Assembly (NCBI RefSeq): GCF_014859555.1
Contig: NZ_JACUTY010000001.1
Coordinates: 1-64,000 of the forward strand
DNA: 64,000 nucleotides
From: Thiomicrospira sp.
Lineage (GTDB): Bacteria > Pseudomonadota > Gammaproteobacteria > Thiomicrospirales > Thiomicrospiraceae
Direction of reading: 5' to 3'
Part shown: positions 40,521 through 50,139 of the stretch, piece by piece
Layout: the number at the start of each line of letters is the position of its first letter
Numbering within the stretch: position 1 is the first letter of the stretch
The notes under the pieces: model-generated
Told to the model about the DNA's origin: nothing
The model's input: only the letters and a program-made list of their open reading frames with translations
Database searches by the model: none
Position numbers and translations under genes: made by a program

Positions 40521-41141
40521 ATGGCAAGATATATTGGTCCAAAATGTAAGCTCGCGCGTCGTGAAGGCACTGACTTATTTTTAAAGAGTGGTGCTAGAAG
40601 CATTGAGTCAAAGTGTAAAATTGATCAAGTTCCTGGTCAACATGGCGCTCGTCGTACACGTGTTACTGAATACGGTACTCAGTTGCGAGAAAAGCAAAAA
40701 GTTAGACGTATTTATGGCGTATTAGAAAAGAAATTCCGACTTTATTATAAAGAAGCGGATCGTCGTAAAGGTTCTACAGGTGTTAACTTGTTACAAATCC
40801 TAGAAAGTCGTTTAGACAATGTTGTCTATCGTATGGGGTTTGCGAGTACACGTGCTGAAGCTCGTCAACTTGTTTCGCATAAATCGATTCAAGTAAATGG
40901 TGGTACGGTTAACATTCCATCATTTGAAGTTTCAGCTGGTGATGTAGTCAGTGTTCGTGAAAAAGCACGTAATCAAACTCGTATCGCATCAGCATTAGAG
41001 TTGGCCTCCAAAATGAGTTCGATTTCATGGGTTGAAGTAGATCCTAAAGCTTTCCAAGGAACATTTAAATCTGTTCCAGATCGTAGTGATCTTCCGGCTG
41101 AAATTTCGGAAAACTTGATTGTTGAGCTTTACTCTAAGTAG
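40521..41141 (+). CDS. rpsD: 30S ribosomal protein S4
   Basis: 206 aa. [23 protein letters not shown] opens it, and the S4 RNA-binding domain has [34 protein letters not shown]. In E. coli S4 represses the alpha operon. It lacks the zinc cysteines of some S4 forms. Confidence 0.98.
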   Translation: MARYIGPKCKLARREGTDLFLKSGARSIESKCKIDQVPGQHGARRTRVTEYGTQLREKQKVRRIYGVLEKKFRLYYKEADRRKGSTGVNLLQILESRLDNVVYRMGFASTRAEARQLVSHKSIQVNGGTVNIPSFEVSAGDVVSVREKARNQTRIASALELASKMSSISWVEVDPKAFQGTFKSVPDRSDLPAEISENLIVELYSK

Positions 41142-41164
41142 TCTATAAACGGAGATAACACCTG

Positions 41165-42154
41165 ATGCAAGAGATGTTAGAACAGTTGTTGACCCCACGT
41201 CTTGTTGACATCAAGAGATTGAGTCCTACCCATAGTCGTGTGACTTTAGAACCGCTTGAACGTGGTTTTGGTCATACACTTGGTAATGCTCTAAGACGTA
41301 TTCTTTTATCATCTATGCCTGGTGCTGCGATTGTAGAAGCTCAGATAGATGGAGTACTACATGAGTACTCAACTATTGAAGGTGTAAGAGAGGATGTTTT
41401 AGAAATCCTACTTAACCTTAAAGAAGTGTCGATCAAGTTGAACGCAAAAAATAGCGCTCAGTTAGTTCTGAAAAAATTTGGACCTGCTGTTGTAAGAGCG
41501 AAAGATATTTCTGTTGATCATGATGTGGAAATCTGTAATCCAGACCACATCATAGCTCACATCAGTGAGGGTGCAGAGCTATCGATGACCTTGAATGTAG
41601 AGAAGGGTATTGGCTATCGTGCTGCGGTTCAAGCTGATCCTTCAAACTCAACACAGGTTGGTGCTTTACGATTAGATGCGAGTTTTAGTCCGGTTCATAC
41701 CGTAAGTTATGAAGTTGAAAATGCTCGTGTTGAACAGCGTACTGACCTTGATAAATTGATACTTGATGTTGTTACTAACGGCACATTGGATCCTGAGGAT
41801 GCAATTAAGCAAGCCGCGACAGTATTGCATTATCAGTTAAATGCGTTTGTTGATTTGAAGCATCAAGAAATTTCAGCACCACAAGAAGAAGAAAATGAGT
41901 TTGATCCTATTTTCTTACAACCAGTAGATGATCTTGAGTTAACAGTTCGTTCTGCGAATTGTCTAAAAGCAGAACAGATCTATTATATTGGTGATTTGGT
42001 TCAACGTAGTGAAGGTCACTTGTTGAAAACGCCAAATCTGGGTAAGAAATCTTTGCAAGAGATTAAAGATGTCTTAGCGCAAAGAGGATTGAGTTTAGGT
42101 ACTAAATTAGAAAACTGGCCGCCATCTAGCTTGGTGAGTAAAGAGTCAGCGTAA
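41165..42154 (+). CDS. rpoA: DNA-directed RNA polymerase subunit alpha
   Basis: 329 aa. The N-terminal assembly domain has [28 protein letters not shown]. The C-terminal domain, about residues 250-329, has [25 protein letters not shown] and [16 protein letters not shown], the surface that contacts UP elements and activators. Standard alpha-operon position. Confidence 0.98.
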   Translation: MQEMLEQLLTPRLVDIKRLSPTHSRVTLEPLERGFGHTLGNALRRILLSSMPGAAIVEAQIDGVLHEYSTIEGVREDVLEILLNLKEVSIKLNAKNSAQLVLKKFGPAVVRAKDISVDHDVEICNPDHIIAHISEGAELSMTLNVEKGIGYRAAVQADPSNSTQVGALRLDASFSPVHTVSYEVENARVEQRTDLDKLILDVVTNGTLDPEDAIKQAATVLHYQLNAFVDLKHQEISAPQEEENEFDPIFLQPVDDLELTVRSANCLKAEQIYYIGDLVQRSEGHLLKTPNLGKKSLQEIKDVLAQRGLSLGTKLENWPPSSLVSKESA

Positions 42155-42170
42155 GTAAAAGGAAGCTATT

Positions 42171-42572
42171 ATGCGTCATCGTAAGAGTGGTCGTAAACTA
42201 AATCGCAATAGCTCGCACCGTAAAGCCATGTTTAAAAACATGTCAGCTTCATTGATTGAGCATGAAGTGATCAAAACAACGGTTGCTAAAGCTAAAGAAT
42301 TGCGTTCTATCGCAGAGCCATTGATCACCTTAGCTAAGGAAGATAGTGTTCATAACCGTCGTTTAGCTTTTTCACGTCTTCGTGATAAAGCGGCGGTTGG
42401 CAAGCTATTTACTGACCTAGGTGTTCGTTACCAGTCTCGTCCAGGTGGTTATATCCGCATTCTTAAGTGTGGATACCGCCCTGGTGACAATGCGCCGATG
42501 GCGATTGTTGAACTGGTTGATCGTCCAGTGGCAAAAGTTCAAGCTCCTACTGAAGCATCAGAAGAAGCTTAA
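42171..42572 (+). CDS. rplQ: 50S ribosomal protein L17
   Basis: 133 aa. [24 protein letters not shown] is diagnostic, with a C-terminal extension beyond the core ending EASEEA. It closes the ribosomal block and is followed by a strong terminator 4 nt later. Confidence 0.98.
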   Translation: MRHRKSGRKLNRNSSHRKAMFKNMSASLIEHEVIKTTVAKAKELRSIAEPLITLAKEDSVHNRRLAFSRLRDKAAVGKLFTDLGVRYQSRPGGYIRILKCGYRPGDNAPMAIVELVDRPVAKVQAPTEASEEA

Positions 42573-42576
42573 CTCT

Positions 42577-42604
42577 AAAAGACCGACTTAATGTCGGTCT
42601 TTTT
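42577..42604 (+). terminator. Intrinsic terminator of the alpha operon
   Basis: AAAAGACCGAC (42577-42587) pairs perfectly with GTCGGTCTTTT (42593-42603) around TTAAT, and the right arm ends in a T-run. This is the clearest terminator in the window and ends the roughly 31-kb information-processing block. Confidence 0.9.
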
Positions 42605-42614
42605 ATTCATAGTT

Positions 42615-43352
42615 ATGTTAATTGATACTCACGCTCACCTGCCCCAACTCAATTTTTCTGCCGACGAAATTCATCACCCCGTAATTTCTGTTTCTACTGA
42701 TTTTCAATCTTGCCAATCAAATCACACGTTTACTATAAACGCGCCAAATCTGATTTTTACAGCTTGTGGTTTACATCCCTGGTTTGTCAAGGATACGTCA
42801 TTGGATGAGCTTAATTTAATATTTGGTTATATCCAGTCAAAAAATGCTCGAATTATGGGAGAGATGGGTTTAGATTTTTCAGACGCATATAAACATACTA
42901 GATCACAGCAAATCGAAGTTTTAGAAGCTCAATTAAGTTTTGCTTATGATAATGACTTATCAGTTTCACTTCATTTAGTTAAAGCTTATGATGCACTCTT
43001 CGATTTATTAGTAAGTTACCCAGTGCAAGGTGCAATTCATAGTTTTCCGGGAAGTTTGGAGCAAGCCAATCGGTTTTCTAAGTTGGGTCTAAAAATAGGT
43101 GTAAATGGTTTAATCCTAAGAGATAATGCGCCGCGTTATCATAATTTGATTAAAAATATGCCTATTGAGTCTTTGGTTTTGGAAACCGACGCGCCAAATA
43201 TAGCTTATCCGGATGGTAGGCAAGGTGATCTCAAAATGTTGCCATTAATAGCGACTAGGATCAGCCAAATTAAGAATATCGACTTAAACAATGTATCAGA
43301 AATTACAACCAATAATGCAATTGAGAGTTTTAAATTAAATGAATTGTTATGA
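42615..43352 (+). CDS. TatD-family metal-dependent hydrolase
   Basis: 245 aa from the ATG at 42615 (MLIDTHAHLPQL). Metal-binding motifs of the TatD/amidohydrolase fold are present in order: DTHAHL, GLHPW, GEMGLDF, SLHLVKAY, IHSFPG and ETDAPN. TatD proteins act as DNases or D-amino-acid-tRNA deacylases in various reports, so the substrate is uncertain. No good ribosome binding site is seen. The ATG lies only about 11 nt after the alpha-operon terminator, so its promoter must overlap rplQ or the terminator. It overlaps the next gene by 14 nt. Confidence 0.85.
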   Translation: MLIDTHAHLPQLNFSADEIHHPVISVSTDFQSCQSNHTFTINAPNLIFTACGLHPWFVKDTSLDELNLIFGYIQSKNARIMGEMGLDFSDAYKHTRSQQIEVLEAQLSFAYDNDLSVSLHLVKAYDALFDLLVSYPVQGAIHSFPGSLEQANRFSKLGLKIGVNGLILRDNAPRYHNLIKNMPIESLVLETDAPNIAYPDGRQGDLKMLPLIATRISQIKNIDLNNVSEITTNNAIESFKLNELL

Positions 43353-44079
43353 TCTTTTAGCCGATCCGCTTTATGAACGCAGCCGCTTGGTATTTAGTGA
43401 TGATGAAATGTGCCGAATAAATCAGAGTCATGTTCTGGTTGCGGGTGTCGGCGGGGTTGGTGGTTTTGTGGCGGAAGCCTTAGTTAGAGCTGGGGTAGGT
43501 AAGATTACCTTGGTTGATCATGACAAGGTTTCAGTGTCAAATAAAAACCGCCAGATAGTTGCGCTGAATTCCACTATTGGGCGTCTTAAAGTTGATGTTA
43601 TGGCTGAGCGTTTATTGGATATCAATCCGAATTGTCAGGTTAATAAAATAGCCGAGTTTTTATCGCCTGAAGCCATGCCAGGCCTGGTAGGATCCGGTTT
43701 TGATTTTGTGGTGGATGCGATTGATAGTTTAAACTGCAAAGTGGCTTTGGTTGAACAGGCTTATATCCAACAGGTAGCTGTTGTATCGAGTATGGGGGCT
43801 GGGCGGCGTATTGACCCATCTAAAATCGCGATTACGGATATAAGCCAAACCCACGGTTGCGGCTTGGCGCGAGTCATGCGTCAACGTTTAAGAAAGTTGG
43901 GTATAAAAAAGGGCGTTCCGGTGATATTTTCATCGGAGCTACCCAAAGACCCAGGCCCATTTGAAGCCATTGATGGCGCAAGGGGCCGAGTTGTAAATGG
44001 TACGGCCAGCTATATGCCGGGTATTTTCGGTTTAATGCTAGCAGGCCTGGTGGTGCAAAAACTGTCTCAGCCAAATTAG
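43339..44079 (+). CDS. tcdA: tRNA threonylcarbamoyladenosine dehydratase
   Basis: 246 aa E1-like enzyme that cyclises t6A37 of tRNA to ct6A. The nucleotide motif VLVAGVGGVGGFVAEALVRAGVG is at about residues 32-54, followed by LVDHDKVSVSNKNRQ and DAIDSLNCKVAL. The C-terminal part GCGLARVMRQRLRKLGI matches TcdA/CsdL rather than ThiF or MoeB, which are zinc-binding with CxxC pairs missing here. It converges on the chemoreceptor gene with stops 13 nt apart. It holds one exact and one 9/10 palindrome copy. Confidence 0.9.
   Translation: MNCYDLLADPLYERSRLVFSDDEMCRINQSHVLVAGVGGVGGFVAEALVRAGVGKITLVDHDKVSVSNKNRQIVALNSTIGRLKVDVMAERLLDINPNCQVNKIAEFLSPEAMPGLVGSGFDFVVDAIDSLNCKVALVEQAYIQQVAVVSSMGAGRRIDPSKIAITDISQTHGCGLARVMRQRLRKLGIKKGVPVIFSSELPKDPGPFEAIDGARGRVVNGTASYMPGIFGLMLAGLVVQKLSQPN
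43678..43687. repeat. Iterated palindrome CCAGGCCTGG, exact copy in tcdA
   Basis: Read as MPGLVG, about residue 115, in the linker after the nucleotide-binding core. First exact copy after the 33-kb gap. Confidence 0.9.
44042..44050. repeat. Iterated palindrome, 9/10 copy at the tcdA 3' end
   Basis: GCAGGCCTGGTGGTGC, read as AGLVVQ in the last dozen codons of TcdA, 30 nt before the stop and close to the convergent gene end. Confidence 0.8.
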
Positions 44080-44091
44080 TGTTATCTGGTT

Positions 44092-46662
44092 TTATTTATG
44101 GCTCAAGGATTTTGATTGAGCCGGCTCCAAGTTCTTAACCGCTAGTTCAGCCGAGGTTAAATATTTAATCACCTGCTCACTACATTCATCTAGCTTTATA
44201 AACTCGTCTTCAATTAAAGCCATGTCCTGGTTTTCATGCGCAGTTAGGATTCGTTTGATCGTTTTATGCAGCTCAGCATGCCATTTCTCTACCTGTTGCA
44301 TTTCTGGTAAGTTAGCGTATTTTTGGCCTTCAGTGCTGTAGAACCATTTACCTAACCCGCATTTAGTATGATTGGTGGCGGCTTCAAAATTTAATCCAAC
44401 ATCCATGCCCGCAATATAAGCGGTAATCAGGCCTTTCCATTGCTGATGGGCTCTGCGTGCTTGTGCAAAGGCAAACTGCCCTGTTTGCATGGCTGTTTCA
44501 AAGTTAATGGCTTTTAAATCTATCTTAAACATTTTCGACAACTCAATGACTTCAGCCGCATAACGTGCCATTTGTTGGGTTTGTTGTGCGGTTTCTTCAA
44601 CCAGTGCCGCATTTTGTTGAGTTGCCGTATCAATTGAAGCAATCGCATTATTGACCTGTTCAACCCCTTGAGATTGTTCGGTGGTCGCTTGGTTGATTTC
44701 GCCAATAATTTGACTAACTTGTTCGATAGATTGATTTATCACATCAATGGCTTGACCAGATTGATTGGCGAGTTCCGTGCCTTGCTTAACTTTGATTAAG
44801 GTATCATCAATCAGGGTTTTAATTTGTTTAGCGGCTTCCGCTGATTTTTGTGCCAAGCTGCGCACTTCTGAGGCGACGACAGCAAAGCCACGGCCATGAT
44901 CACCGGCTCTGGCGGCTTCAACCGCGGCATTCAAGGCCAGCAAGTTAGTTTGGAAGGCAATGCTGTCAATTAGGTTGGTGATTTCCCCGATTTTACTGCT
45001 GGAGTCATTGATTTCATGAATCGCATCAATGGTTTGTTTCACGACCTGATTGGCATTAGAGGCCTCACGGCGTGATTGGTCAGACAGGCCTTGGGCTTGT
45101 TGCGCATTCTCGGCTGTTTGGCGGATAGTGGATGTGATTTGCTCCATACTGGCCGCAGTTTCTTCCAGTGAGGCGGCTTGTTGCTGAGTACGCTGGGCTA
45201 GGTCCTGAATGCCGACCGAAATGCGATTGGTGCCTTCTGATAAACGCAACACGGAAAAGTTAGATTGAGACATTAAACTGGATACGTTTGCAGTGGCATT
45301 GTTCACCCCATCTTTTAGGATGCTTAAGGTGCCATGTAGGGGGAGGTGGATACGTTTGGTTAAGTCGCCAGAACCTTGCGCGACCATCACCTGGGTGGTT
45401 TCACCAATTGCTTTTTCAAGCTGATCTAGAGTCTGATTAATGGTGTCTTTTAAGTGTTTTAATTCGCCCTGAGCTTCGGCATGAATACGTTTTTCGAAAT
45501 AGCCTTCGGACACCTGATCCATTAACTCATTGACTTCAAAAAACACGCCTTTCAAAGTCACCATTGCGGTTTGACCATATTCTACTGCTTGCTGATAATC
45601 ACCTTGTAACTGTGTGTTGGATTCATAGCTAAAGTTACCATTTCGAATCTCATGCAGCACTTTGGTAATTTCTTCAGTCGTCTGGCGCATCGCCTGAGTG
45701 GCCAAATTGGTGCTGGCTTTAAGTAAATCAAAATCGCCTTGCATTGGAATGCTCGTGTTGGCGTTGAGTTTACCGTGGGAAATCGCAGATAACATACGCC
45801 CTGTTTCGCCAATTGCCACCTGCATATTTTGCATTTGTTGATTGTAAGTGCGTGCTAACTGGCCAATTTCATCTTGGTTTTTAATGACCGCACGCACACT
45901 TAAATCACCCGTGCGCTGTGAGCATTGCATAATTTTTTGCAATGCTCGCAACGGCCGAGAAACCAACATATAATTCATGATCGCAAAGTAGGCGGATAAA
46001 ATCACCAGCAATAAAATGCTGAACCAGCTTAGTTGGGTGAGTAATTGGTCCGCCACCAGGCCTGGTGCATTGGTTTGATTAAGTTGGTCTAACCCGCTAG
46101 CATGCATCCAACTAACGACCCAAACCGCCAAACCCAATAACAGCACATTTCCTAAACTCAGCTTGGTTAATAAGGACCATTTTTTAAATGGATTGAGTTT
46201 ATCCAGCTTGGCTTGTAAAGGACTAAAAACCTGGCCCTTTTTAATAACCAGTTGGCCATGGTGAATTAAGGGGTAAACTGAGGTGGCGAGTGCAATTTCA
46301 GCTTCAGTGGCGGGCATACGTACCGAAATATAACCGGTGATTTGGTCTTGTTGTTTGACGGGCGCTACATTGGCTTTTACCCAATAATGATCGCCATTTT
46401 TTGCACGGTTTTTAACAATCTGAGTCCAGCCTTCACCTGATTGCAGGGTTTGCCACATATCTTTAAACACCGCAGGTGGCACATCAGGATGGCGCAACAA
46501 GTTGTGTGGCTGTCCAATTAATTCGGATTCGGTATAGCCGCTAATTTCTATAAACTCATCATTGGCTTCAACAATAGTGCCATCGATATCGGTGCGTGAG
46601 ACTAGACGATAGTTTACAGGAATCAGTTTTTGTTGTTGGGTTACGGGTAGATTTTGTCTCAT
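44092..46662 (-). CDS. Aer-like PAS chemoreceptor with poly-HAMP, MCP signalling and C-terminal CZB domains
   Basis: 856 aa. Residues 10-130 form a PAS domain very like that of the FAD-binding aerotaxis receptor Aer ([40 protein letters not shown]). Two membrane helices follow near 165-185 and 210-235, then several HAMP-like repeats (about 235-470). The MCP signalling tip [40 protein letters not shown] is near 575-610. The tail (about 740-830) has [12 protein letters not shown] and the spaced histidines of a CZB zinc-binding domain. GGAGAA is the ribosome binding site. It likely reports redox or oxygen state to CheA, and the zinc domain may add a second input. Confidence 0.9.
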   Translation of the reverse strand: MRQNLPVTQQQKLIPVNYRLVSRTDIDGTIVEANDEFIEISGYTESELIGQPHNLLRHPDVPPAVFKDMWQTLQSGEGWTQIVKNRAKNGDHYWVKANVAPVKQQDQITGYISVRMPATEAEIALATSVYPLIHHGQLVIKKGQVFSPLQAKLDKLNPFKKWSLLTKLSLGNVLLLGLAVWVVSWMHASGLDQLNQTNAPGLVADQLLTQLSWFSILLLVILSAYFAIMNYMLVSRPLRALQKIMQCSQRTGDLSVRAVIKNQDEIGQLARTYNQQMQNMQVAIGETGRMLSAISHGKLNANTSIPMQGDFDLLKASTNLATQAMRQTTEEITKVLHEIRNGNFSYESNTQLQGDYQQAVEYGQTAMVTLKGVFFEVNELMDQVSEGYFEKRIHAEAQGELKHLKDTINQTLDQLEKAIGETTQVMVAQGSGDLTKRIHLPLHGTLSILKDGVNNATANVSSLMSQSNFSVLRLSEGTNRISVGIQDLAQRTQQQAASLEETAASMEQITSTIRQTAENAQQAQGLSDQSRREASNANQVVKQTIDAIHEINDSSSKIGEITNLIDSIAFQTNLLALNAAVEAARAGDHGRGFAVVASEVRSLAQKSAEAAKQIKTLIDDTLIKVKQGTELANQSGQAIDVINQSIEQVSQIIGEINQATTEQSQGVEQVNNAIASIDTATQQNAALVEETAQQTQQMARYAAEVIELSKMFKIDLKAINFETAMQTGQFAFAQARRAHQQWKGLITAYIAGMDVGLNFEAATNHTKCGLGKWFYSTEGQKYANLPEMQQVEKWHAELHKTIKRILTAHENQDMALIEDEFIKLDECSEQVIKYLTSAELAVKNLEPAQSKSLSHK
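46056..46065. repeat. Iterated palindrome CCAGGCCTGG, copy in the chemoreceptor gene
   Basis: Extended to GCCACCAGGCCTGGTGC. Read on the minus strand as NAPGLVAD in the short loop between the two membrane helices, a region with little sequence constraint. Confidence 0.9.
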
Positions 46663-46761
46663 AAGATTCTCCGATAGCCACTCAGTTAGATTTAGTAAGA
46701 AATTATTTTATGCTAATAAATTATGATTCATTGGTATGTTGTTGGTTTATAAGCATAAAAC

Positions 46762-46775
46762 TTGATTTGCATCAG
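46762..46775. promoter_or_regulatory. FNR/ANR-type box between the chemoreceptor and the unknown 369-aa gene
   Basis: TTGATttgcATCAG matches the FNR consensus TTGAT-N4-ATCAA at 9 of 10 defined bases. It lies about 100 bp upstream of the Aer-like chemoreceptor (minus) and about 75-85 bp upstream of the plus-strand gene. A -10-like TATACT follows at 46812-46817 on the plus strand. Oxygen-responsive control of an aerotaxis-type receptor would be sensible, but the site is predicted only by pattern. Confidence 0.5.
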
Positions 46776-46848
46776 GTTGGGAAGGCTGTCGTTTGTATTT
46801 GTATAAATTGTTATACTGTTTCGCCATTTACTAGACAGGTTAGAGAAA

Positions 46849-47958
46849 TTGAAACCCAGCCCAATCAGCCGCTTATTATCACGCAAACTTTATTGGGATA
46901 TGGAAGAGCAAGTGCTTTGGTTGGACTTGCGTCAAATTTGGCCTGACAAGGGGGTATTGCGCCTGCCGAGCTGGGATCAAATGATGTTGTCGGCCGAACC
47001 TATTCCACAGTATGCCCCCGCTTTAGATGTGTTGAGTTGGTCAATCCACAGTGAATTACGTTTTTGGTTACAACAGATTCCAAAGTGGGTGGTGGAAAGT
47101 TGTCAGTTATTTCCCAGCCACCAACTGAGTTTGCTGCATTATGCCGGGCGTTATCCACAGATGTTGGAGTTATTGGATCATGCGCCTTTATTGGCGTGGG
47201 AATTAATACGTGCGCCTTTGACGGAGGCTGAGCGGGTGGCACTTTTTCAAGCCAAACGAATTGATATGGTCGCAAAGCTGGGCTGGCCGGGAAAAACCGA
47301 AACCCTCAAGTTTCTGTGTAACTTGCGATTACGTGTGGTTAATAACGAACTGCTTGAGCAGGTTCAGGTGTGTTTATTAGATGAGCGGCGCTTAAATTCA
47401 TTACAAATTTTACCACGCATCAACTCGATGGCGTTGTCCTTGGCGGCCCGTTTTCCAGAACTAATTGGCCAACGTTTGCACCAGAGTTTAGCCCGTATGC
47501 CTTGTCGACCCATGCAATGCAAATCCATGATTGCCTTATTAGAGGATGTTTATCGACTGGCTGAATTTATTGGAGAAGCGGAGGTTACGCGTAAAATTGG
47601 AGACTGTCGCTATTTGGTGGAAGTCGAAACCTTATACCAGGCCTGGTTAACTCAAACGTTAGATCAGCAGGCTGCGTCGATTGAACTGGCGTTATCGACC
47701 GAACCACAACAGTTAACTCAGCCCAATCAATGGCAAGCTCTAAGCCGACAACAGAACCAGGCCTGGTGGTTGGATTATCCTCAATCAAATCTGCAATTAT
47801 GGGCTTGGTTGTTTGAAGGGGAGTTGGTGGGATTGTTACTGGATAACTCAGGTGAACAAGCGAAAGTTCAACGTTTGCGCCAAGCACAAAACCAACTCGC
47901 CAGCGCCGCATTACAAGCGCAGGTCGAGTTGTGGTTAGTAAATTTAAATAAAGCTTAG
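46849..47958 (+). CDS. Unrecognised protein, 369 aa
   Basis: I do not recognise this family. The frame opens at a TTG at 46849 (MKPSPISRLLSRKLYWDMEEQVLWLDL). An ATG at 46900 is an alternative start. The protein is rich in Leu, Gln and Trp, with helical segments such as YPQMLELLDHAPLLAWELI and MALSLAARFPELIGQRLHQ. There is no signal peptide, membrane helix or catalytic signature. It sits alone between the divergent chemoreceptor and convergent lysA, and its TAG stop overlaps the lysA stop by three bases. Two exact palindrome copies lie 120 bp apart in its C-terminal third, giving YQAWLT and NQAWWL. Confidence 0.75.
   Translation: MKPSPISRLLSRKLYWDMEEQVLWLDLRQIWPDKGVLRLPSWDQMMLSAEPIPQYAPALDVLSWSIHSELRFWLQQIPKWVVESCQLFPSHQLSLLHYAGRYPQMLELLDHAPLLAWELIRAPLTEAERVALFQAKRIDMVAKLGWPGKTETLKFLCNLRLRVVNNELLEQVQVCLLDERRLNSLQILPRINSMALSLAARFPELIGQRLHQSLARMPCRPMQCKSMIALLEDVYRLAEFIGEAEVTRKIGDCRYLVEVETLYQAWLTQTLDQQAASIELALSTEPQQLTQPNQWQALSRQQNQAWWLDYPQSNLQLWAWLFEGELVGLLLDNSGEQAKVQRLRQAQNQLASAALQAQVELWLVNLNKA
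47637..47646. repeat. Iterated palindrome CCAGGCCTGG, first copy in the 369-aa gene
   Basis: Flanks TACCAGGCCTGGTTAA, read as YQAWLT at about residues 263-268. Confidence 0.9.
47757..47766. repeat. Iterated palindrome CCAGGCCTGG, second copy in the 369-aa gene
   Basis: Flanks AACCAGGCCTGGTGGTTGG, read as NQAWWLD at about residues 303-309. It lies exactly 120 bp from the previous copy and in the same reading frame. Confidence 0.9.
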
Positions 47959-49205
47959 TCGAGTAGTTTTTCCGAACCCATTAAGTCTTGATAAGTTTCA
48001 CGCGGACGCACCAACCAGGCCTGGTGCTTCTGCACCATCACTTCGGCCGCACGTGGGCGCGTATTGTAGTTCGAACTCATGGTAAAACCATAAGCGCCTG
48101 CCGATAAGACCGCCAGCAAATCACCGGCTTTTAAATTAAGTGTGCGATCTTTGCCTAAAAAATCGCCGGTTTCACACACCGGGCCAACTAAGTCCCAACT
48201 CGCCTCCAGGCCATCAGTACGCGGATTGAGTGGAATAATTTGTTGATAGGCTTGGTATAAGGCTGGACGAATTAAATCGTTCATTGCTGCATCAATAATT
48301 GCAAAATGTTTATGGTCTGACGGCTTTAAGTATTCGACCTCGGTTACTAACACCCCAGCATTGCCCGCAATTGCACGACCCGGTTCGATAATTACTTCAA
48401 TACTTGGATCATTCAATTCGTTTAATAACGCCTTAATATAATCGGCAATCTCAGGTGGGTTTTCGTCGGTATAACGAATCCCCAGGCCACCGCCTAAATC
48501 CAAATGATGAATCTCAATCCCCATATCGGCTAAGCGCTGTTTAAGTTGCAACACCTTCTTTAACGCATCCACAAACGGACGCACTTCGGTTAATTGCGAA
48601 CCAATATGGCAATCTATGCCGATGACTTTGATATGAGAATAGTCTGAGGCGGTTTGATAAAGCTCCGGTGCGGTGAGAATATCGACACCAAACTTGTTTT
48701 CTTTCAAACCAGTCGAAATGTAAGGATGGGTTTTGGCATCGACATCTGGGTTCACCCGAATCGAGATGGGTGCGATTTTATTCACGCGTTGCGCAACCGT
48801 TTGAATGCGATCCAACTCCGCATGGGATTCAACATTAAAACAGCGAATGCCGACTTCCAGCGCACGTTCAATTTCGGATTCTTTTTTGGCCACGCCCGAA
48901 AACACCACCTTGTCGGCTTGGCCGCCGGCACGTAATACGCGTTCAAGTTCGCCTTGCGAAACAATATCAAAGCCCGAACCCAAATGTGCCAACACCTGTA
49001 AAACAGCGACGTTCGAGTTGGTTTTGACCGCATAACATACCAAATGTGGCTGAGTACCAAAGGCTTGGTCAAATGCCTGCCAACGGTTTTCTAGCTCGGT
49101 GCGAGAATACACATACAGCGGTGTGCCGTATTGTTTAGCTAAATCGTTTAACGAAACCTGTTCGGCCATTAGCTGATTTTGTTGATAGTGAAAAACGTCA
49201 GTCAT
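47955..49205 (-). CDS. lysA: Diaminopimelate decarboxylase
   Basis: 416 aa PLP enzyme, last step of lysine synthesis. The PLP lysine is Lys61 in YAVKTNSN. Other conserved parts are HIGSQLTEVRPF, LDLGGGLGI, EPGRAIAGNAG, VGPVCETGDFLG and SAGAYGFTMSSNYNTRPRAAEV. It is preceded on the same strand by a small LptM-type lipoprotein gene, a conserved pairing in gammaproteobacteria. Its stop overlaps that of the convergent 369-aa gene. Confidence 0.97.
   Translation of the reverse strand: MTDVFHYQQNQLMAEQVSLNDLAKQYGTPLYVYSRTELENRWQAFDQAFGTQPHLVCYAVKTNSNVAVLQVLAHLGSGFDIVSQGELERVLRAGGQADKVVFSGVAKKESEIERALEVGIRCFNVESHAELDRIQTVAQRVNKIAPISIRVNPDVDAKTHPYISTGLKENKFGVDILTAPELYQTASDYSHIKVIGIDCHIGSQLTEVRPFVDALKKVLQLKQRLADMGIEIHHLDLGGGLGIRYTDENPPEIADYIKALLNELNDPSIEVIIEPGRAIAGNAGVLVTEVEYLKPSDHKHFAIIDAAMNDLIRPALYQAYQQIIPLNPRTDGLEASWDLVGPVCETGDFLGKDRTLNLKAGDLLAVLSAGAYGFTMSSNYNTRPRAAEVMVQKHQAWLVRPRETYQDLMGSEKLLD
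48015..48024. repeat. Iterated palindrome CCAGGCCTGG, copy in lysA
   Basis: Read on the minus strand as KHQAWLVRP, about 20 residues before the LysA C-terminus, after the last conserved motif. Confidence 0.9.
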
Positions 49206-49237
49206 GGGTAATCCTTATACAGCACGCAGAAACGGGT

Positions 49238-49417
49238 TCAGGAAGGCTGTTGAGTTGAATGATGTTGGCCGATCACATGGGTGTCGACCTGGCTGGTTTG
49301 TGGCAAACTTAATGGGCCTTTTTTGCCGCAACCACTCAACACAAAGGTTGCTGAGAGTAAGCCCGCCACTAACCAAATCGGTTTAAATTGTAAAGACATA
49401 AGCCGCTTGCGTTTCAT
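49238..49417 (-). CDS. lptM: LptM/YifL-type small lipoprotein
   Basis: About 59 aa. The start was chosen at 49417 (MKRKRLMSLQFKPIW) because its basic n-region suits a lipoprotein signal. ATGs at 49429 and 49399 are alternatives. The lipobox LSGC is followed by GKKGPL, the hallmark of the small lipoprotein encoded before lysA. In E. coli LptM assists maturation of the LptDE translocon. It is 32 nt upstream of lysA on the same strand and probably cotranscribed. Confidence 0.85.
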   Translation of the reverse strand: MKRKRLMSLQFKPIWLVAGLLSATFVLSGCGKKGPLSLPQTSQVDTHVIGQHHSTQQPS

Positions 49418-49476
49418 ATTCAGTGCCATCGCGTTAAAATGATCGCCATTTTACCAGAATCTAGGAACGCATTGAT

Positions 49477-50139
49477 ATGTCTGAACTCTTACCGGTTATT
49501 GTTGAACCTTCTCAACCCGCTAAAGCCGCCGTGATTTGGCTGCACGGCTTAGGGGCGGATGGACATGATTTTGAAGAGATTGTACCCAGCTTAGACTTAC
49601 CAGAAAATCATGCCATTCGGTTTGTGTTTCCACACGCACCGATTCAACCCGTTACCATCAACGGTGGCATGCATATGCGTTCGTGGTTTGATATTCGTTC
49701 GTTAGATATGCAAAACGATGTGGATTCGGCTGGCATTCGGGTCGCCTGTCACCAAGTTTATAAACTCATCGCACAACAAGAAGCGGCCGGTATTGACCCA
49801 AAAAACATTATCCTCGCTGGCTTTTCACAAGGCGGTTTGATCGCTTTACATGCGGGCTTAAGTTACGACCATAGTCTGGGTGGTATTATGGCGTTATCAA
49901 CTTGGTGCCCGTTGGTGGAGCAATTTCATTTGCACCGCGAACTGCCGATTTTAATGATTCACGGTCGACTAGATCCGGTAGTGCCGTTTGAACTGGGTGC
50001 CAAAGCGCTAGACGATTTAAGTGCCAAAGGTTACCAAATTGATTGGCAGGTTTATGATATGCAGCACCAGGTCTGCTTGGAAGAAATTGAATATATTGGC
50101 CACTGGTTACGCCAGCGGTTATTGCAAGGAAACGACTAA
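49477..50139 (+). CDS. Alpha/beta-hydrolase, carboxylesterase/phospholipase type
   Basis: 220 aa. The fold is clear: VIWLHGLGADGHDFEEIVP near residues 19-37, nucleophile Ser117 in AGFSQGG, Asp166 in HGRLDPVVP and His197 in MQHQVC. It resembles short-chain carboxylesterases of the EstB/acyl-protein thioesterase family. The physiological substrate is unknown. It overlaps the following thioesterase gene by one base (TAATG) and may form a unit with it and coaBC. Confidence 0.88.
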   Translation: MSELLPVIVEPSQPAKAAVIWLHGLGADGHDFEEIVPSLDLPENHAIRFVFPHAPIQPVTINGGMHMRSWFDIRSLDMQNDVDSAGIRVACHQVYKLIAQQEAAGIDPKNIILAGFSQGGLIALHAGLSYDHSLGGIMALSTWCPLVEQFHLHRELPILMIHGRLDPVVPFELGAKALDDLSAKGYQIDWQVYDMQHQVCLEEIEYIGHWLRQRLLQGND

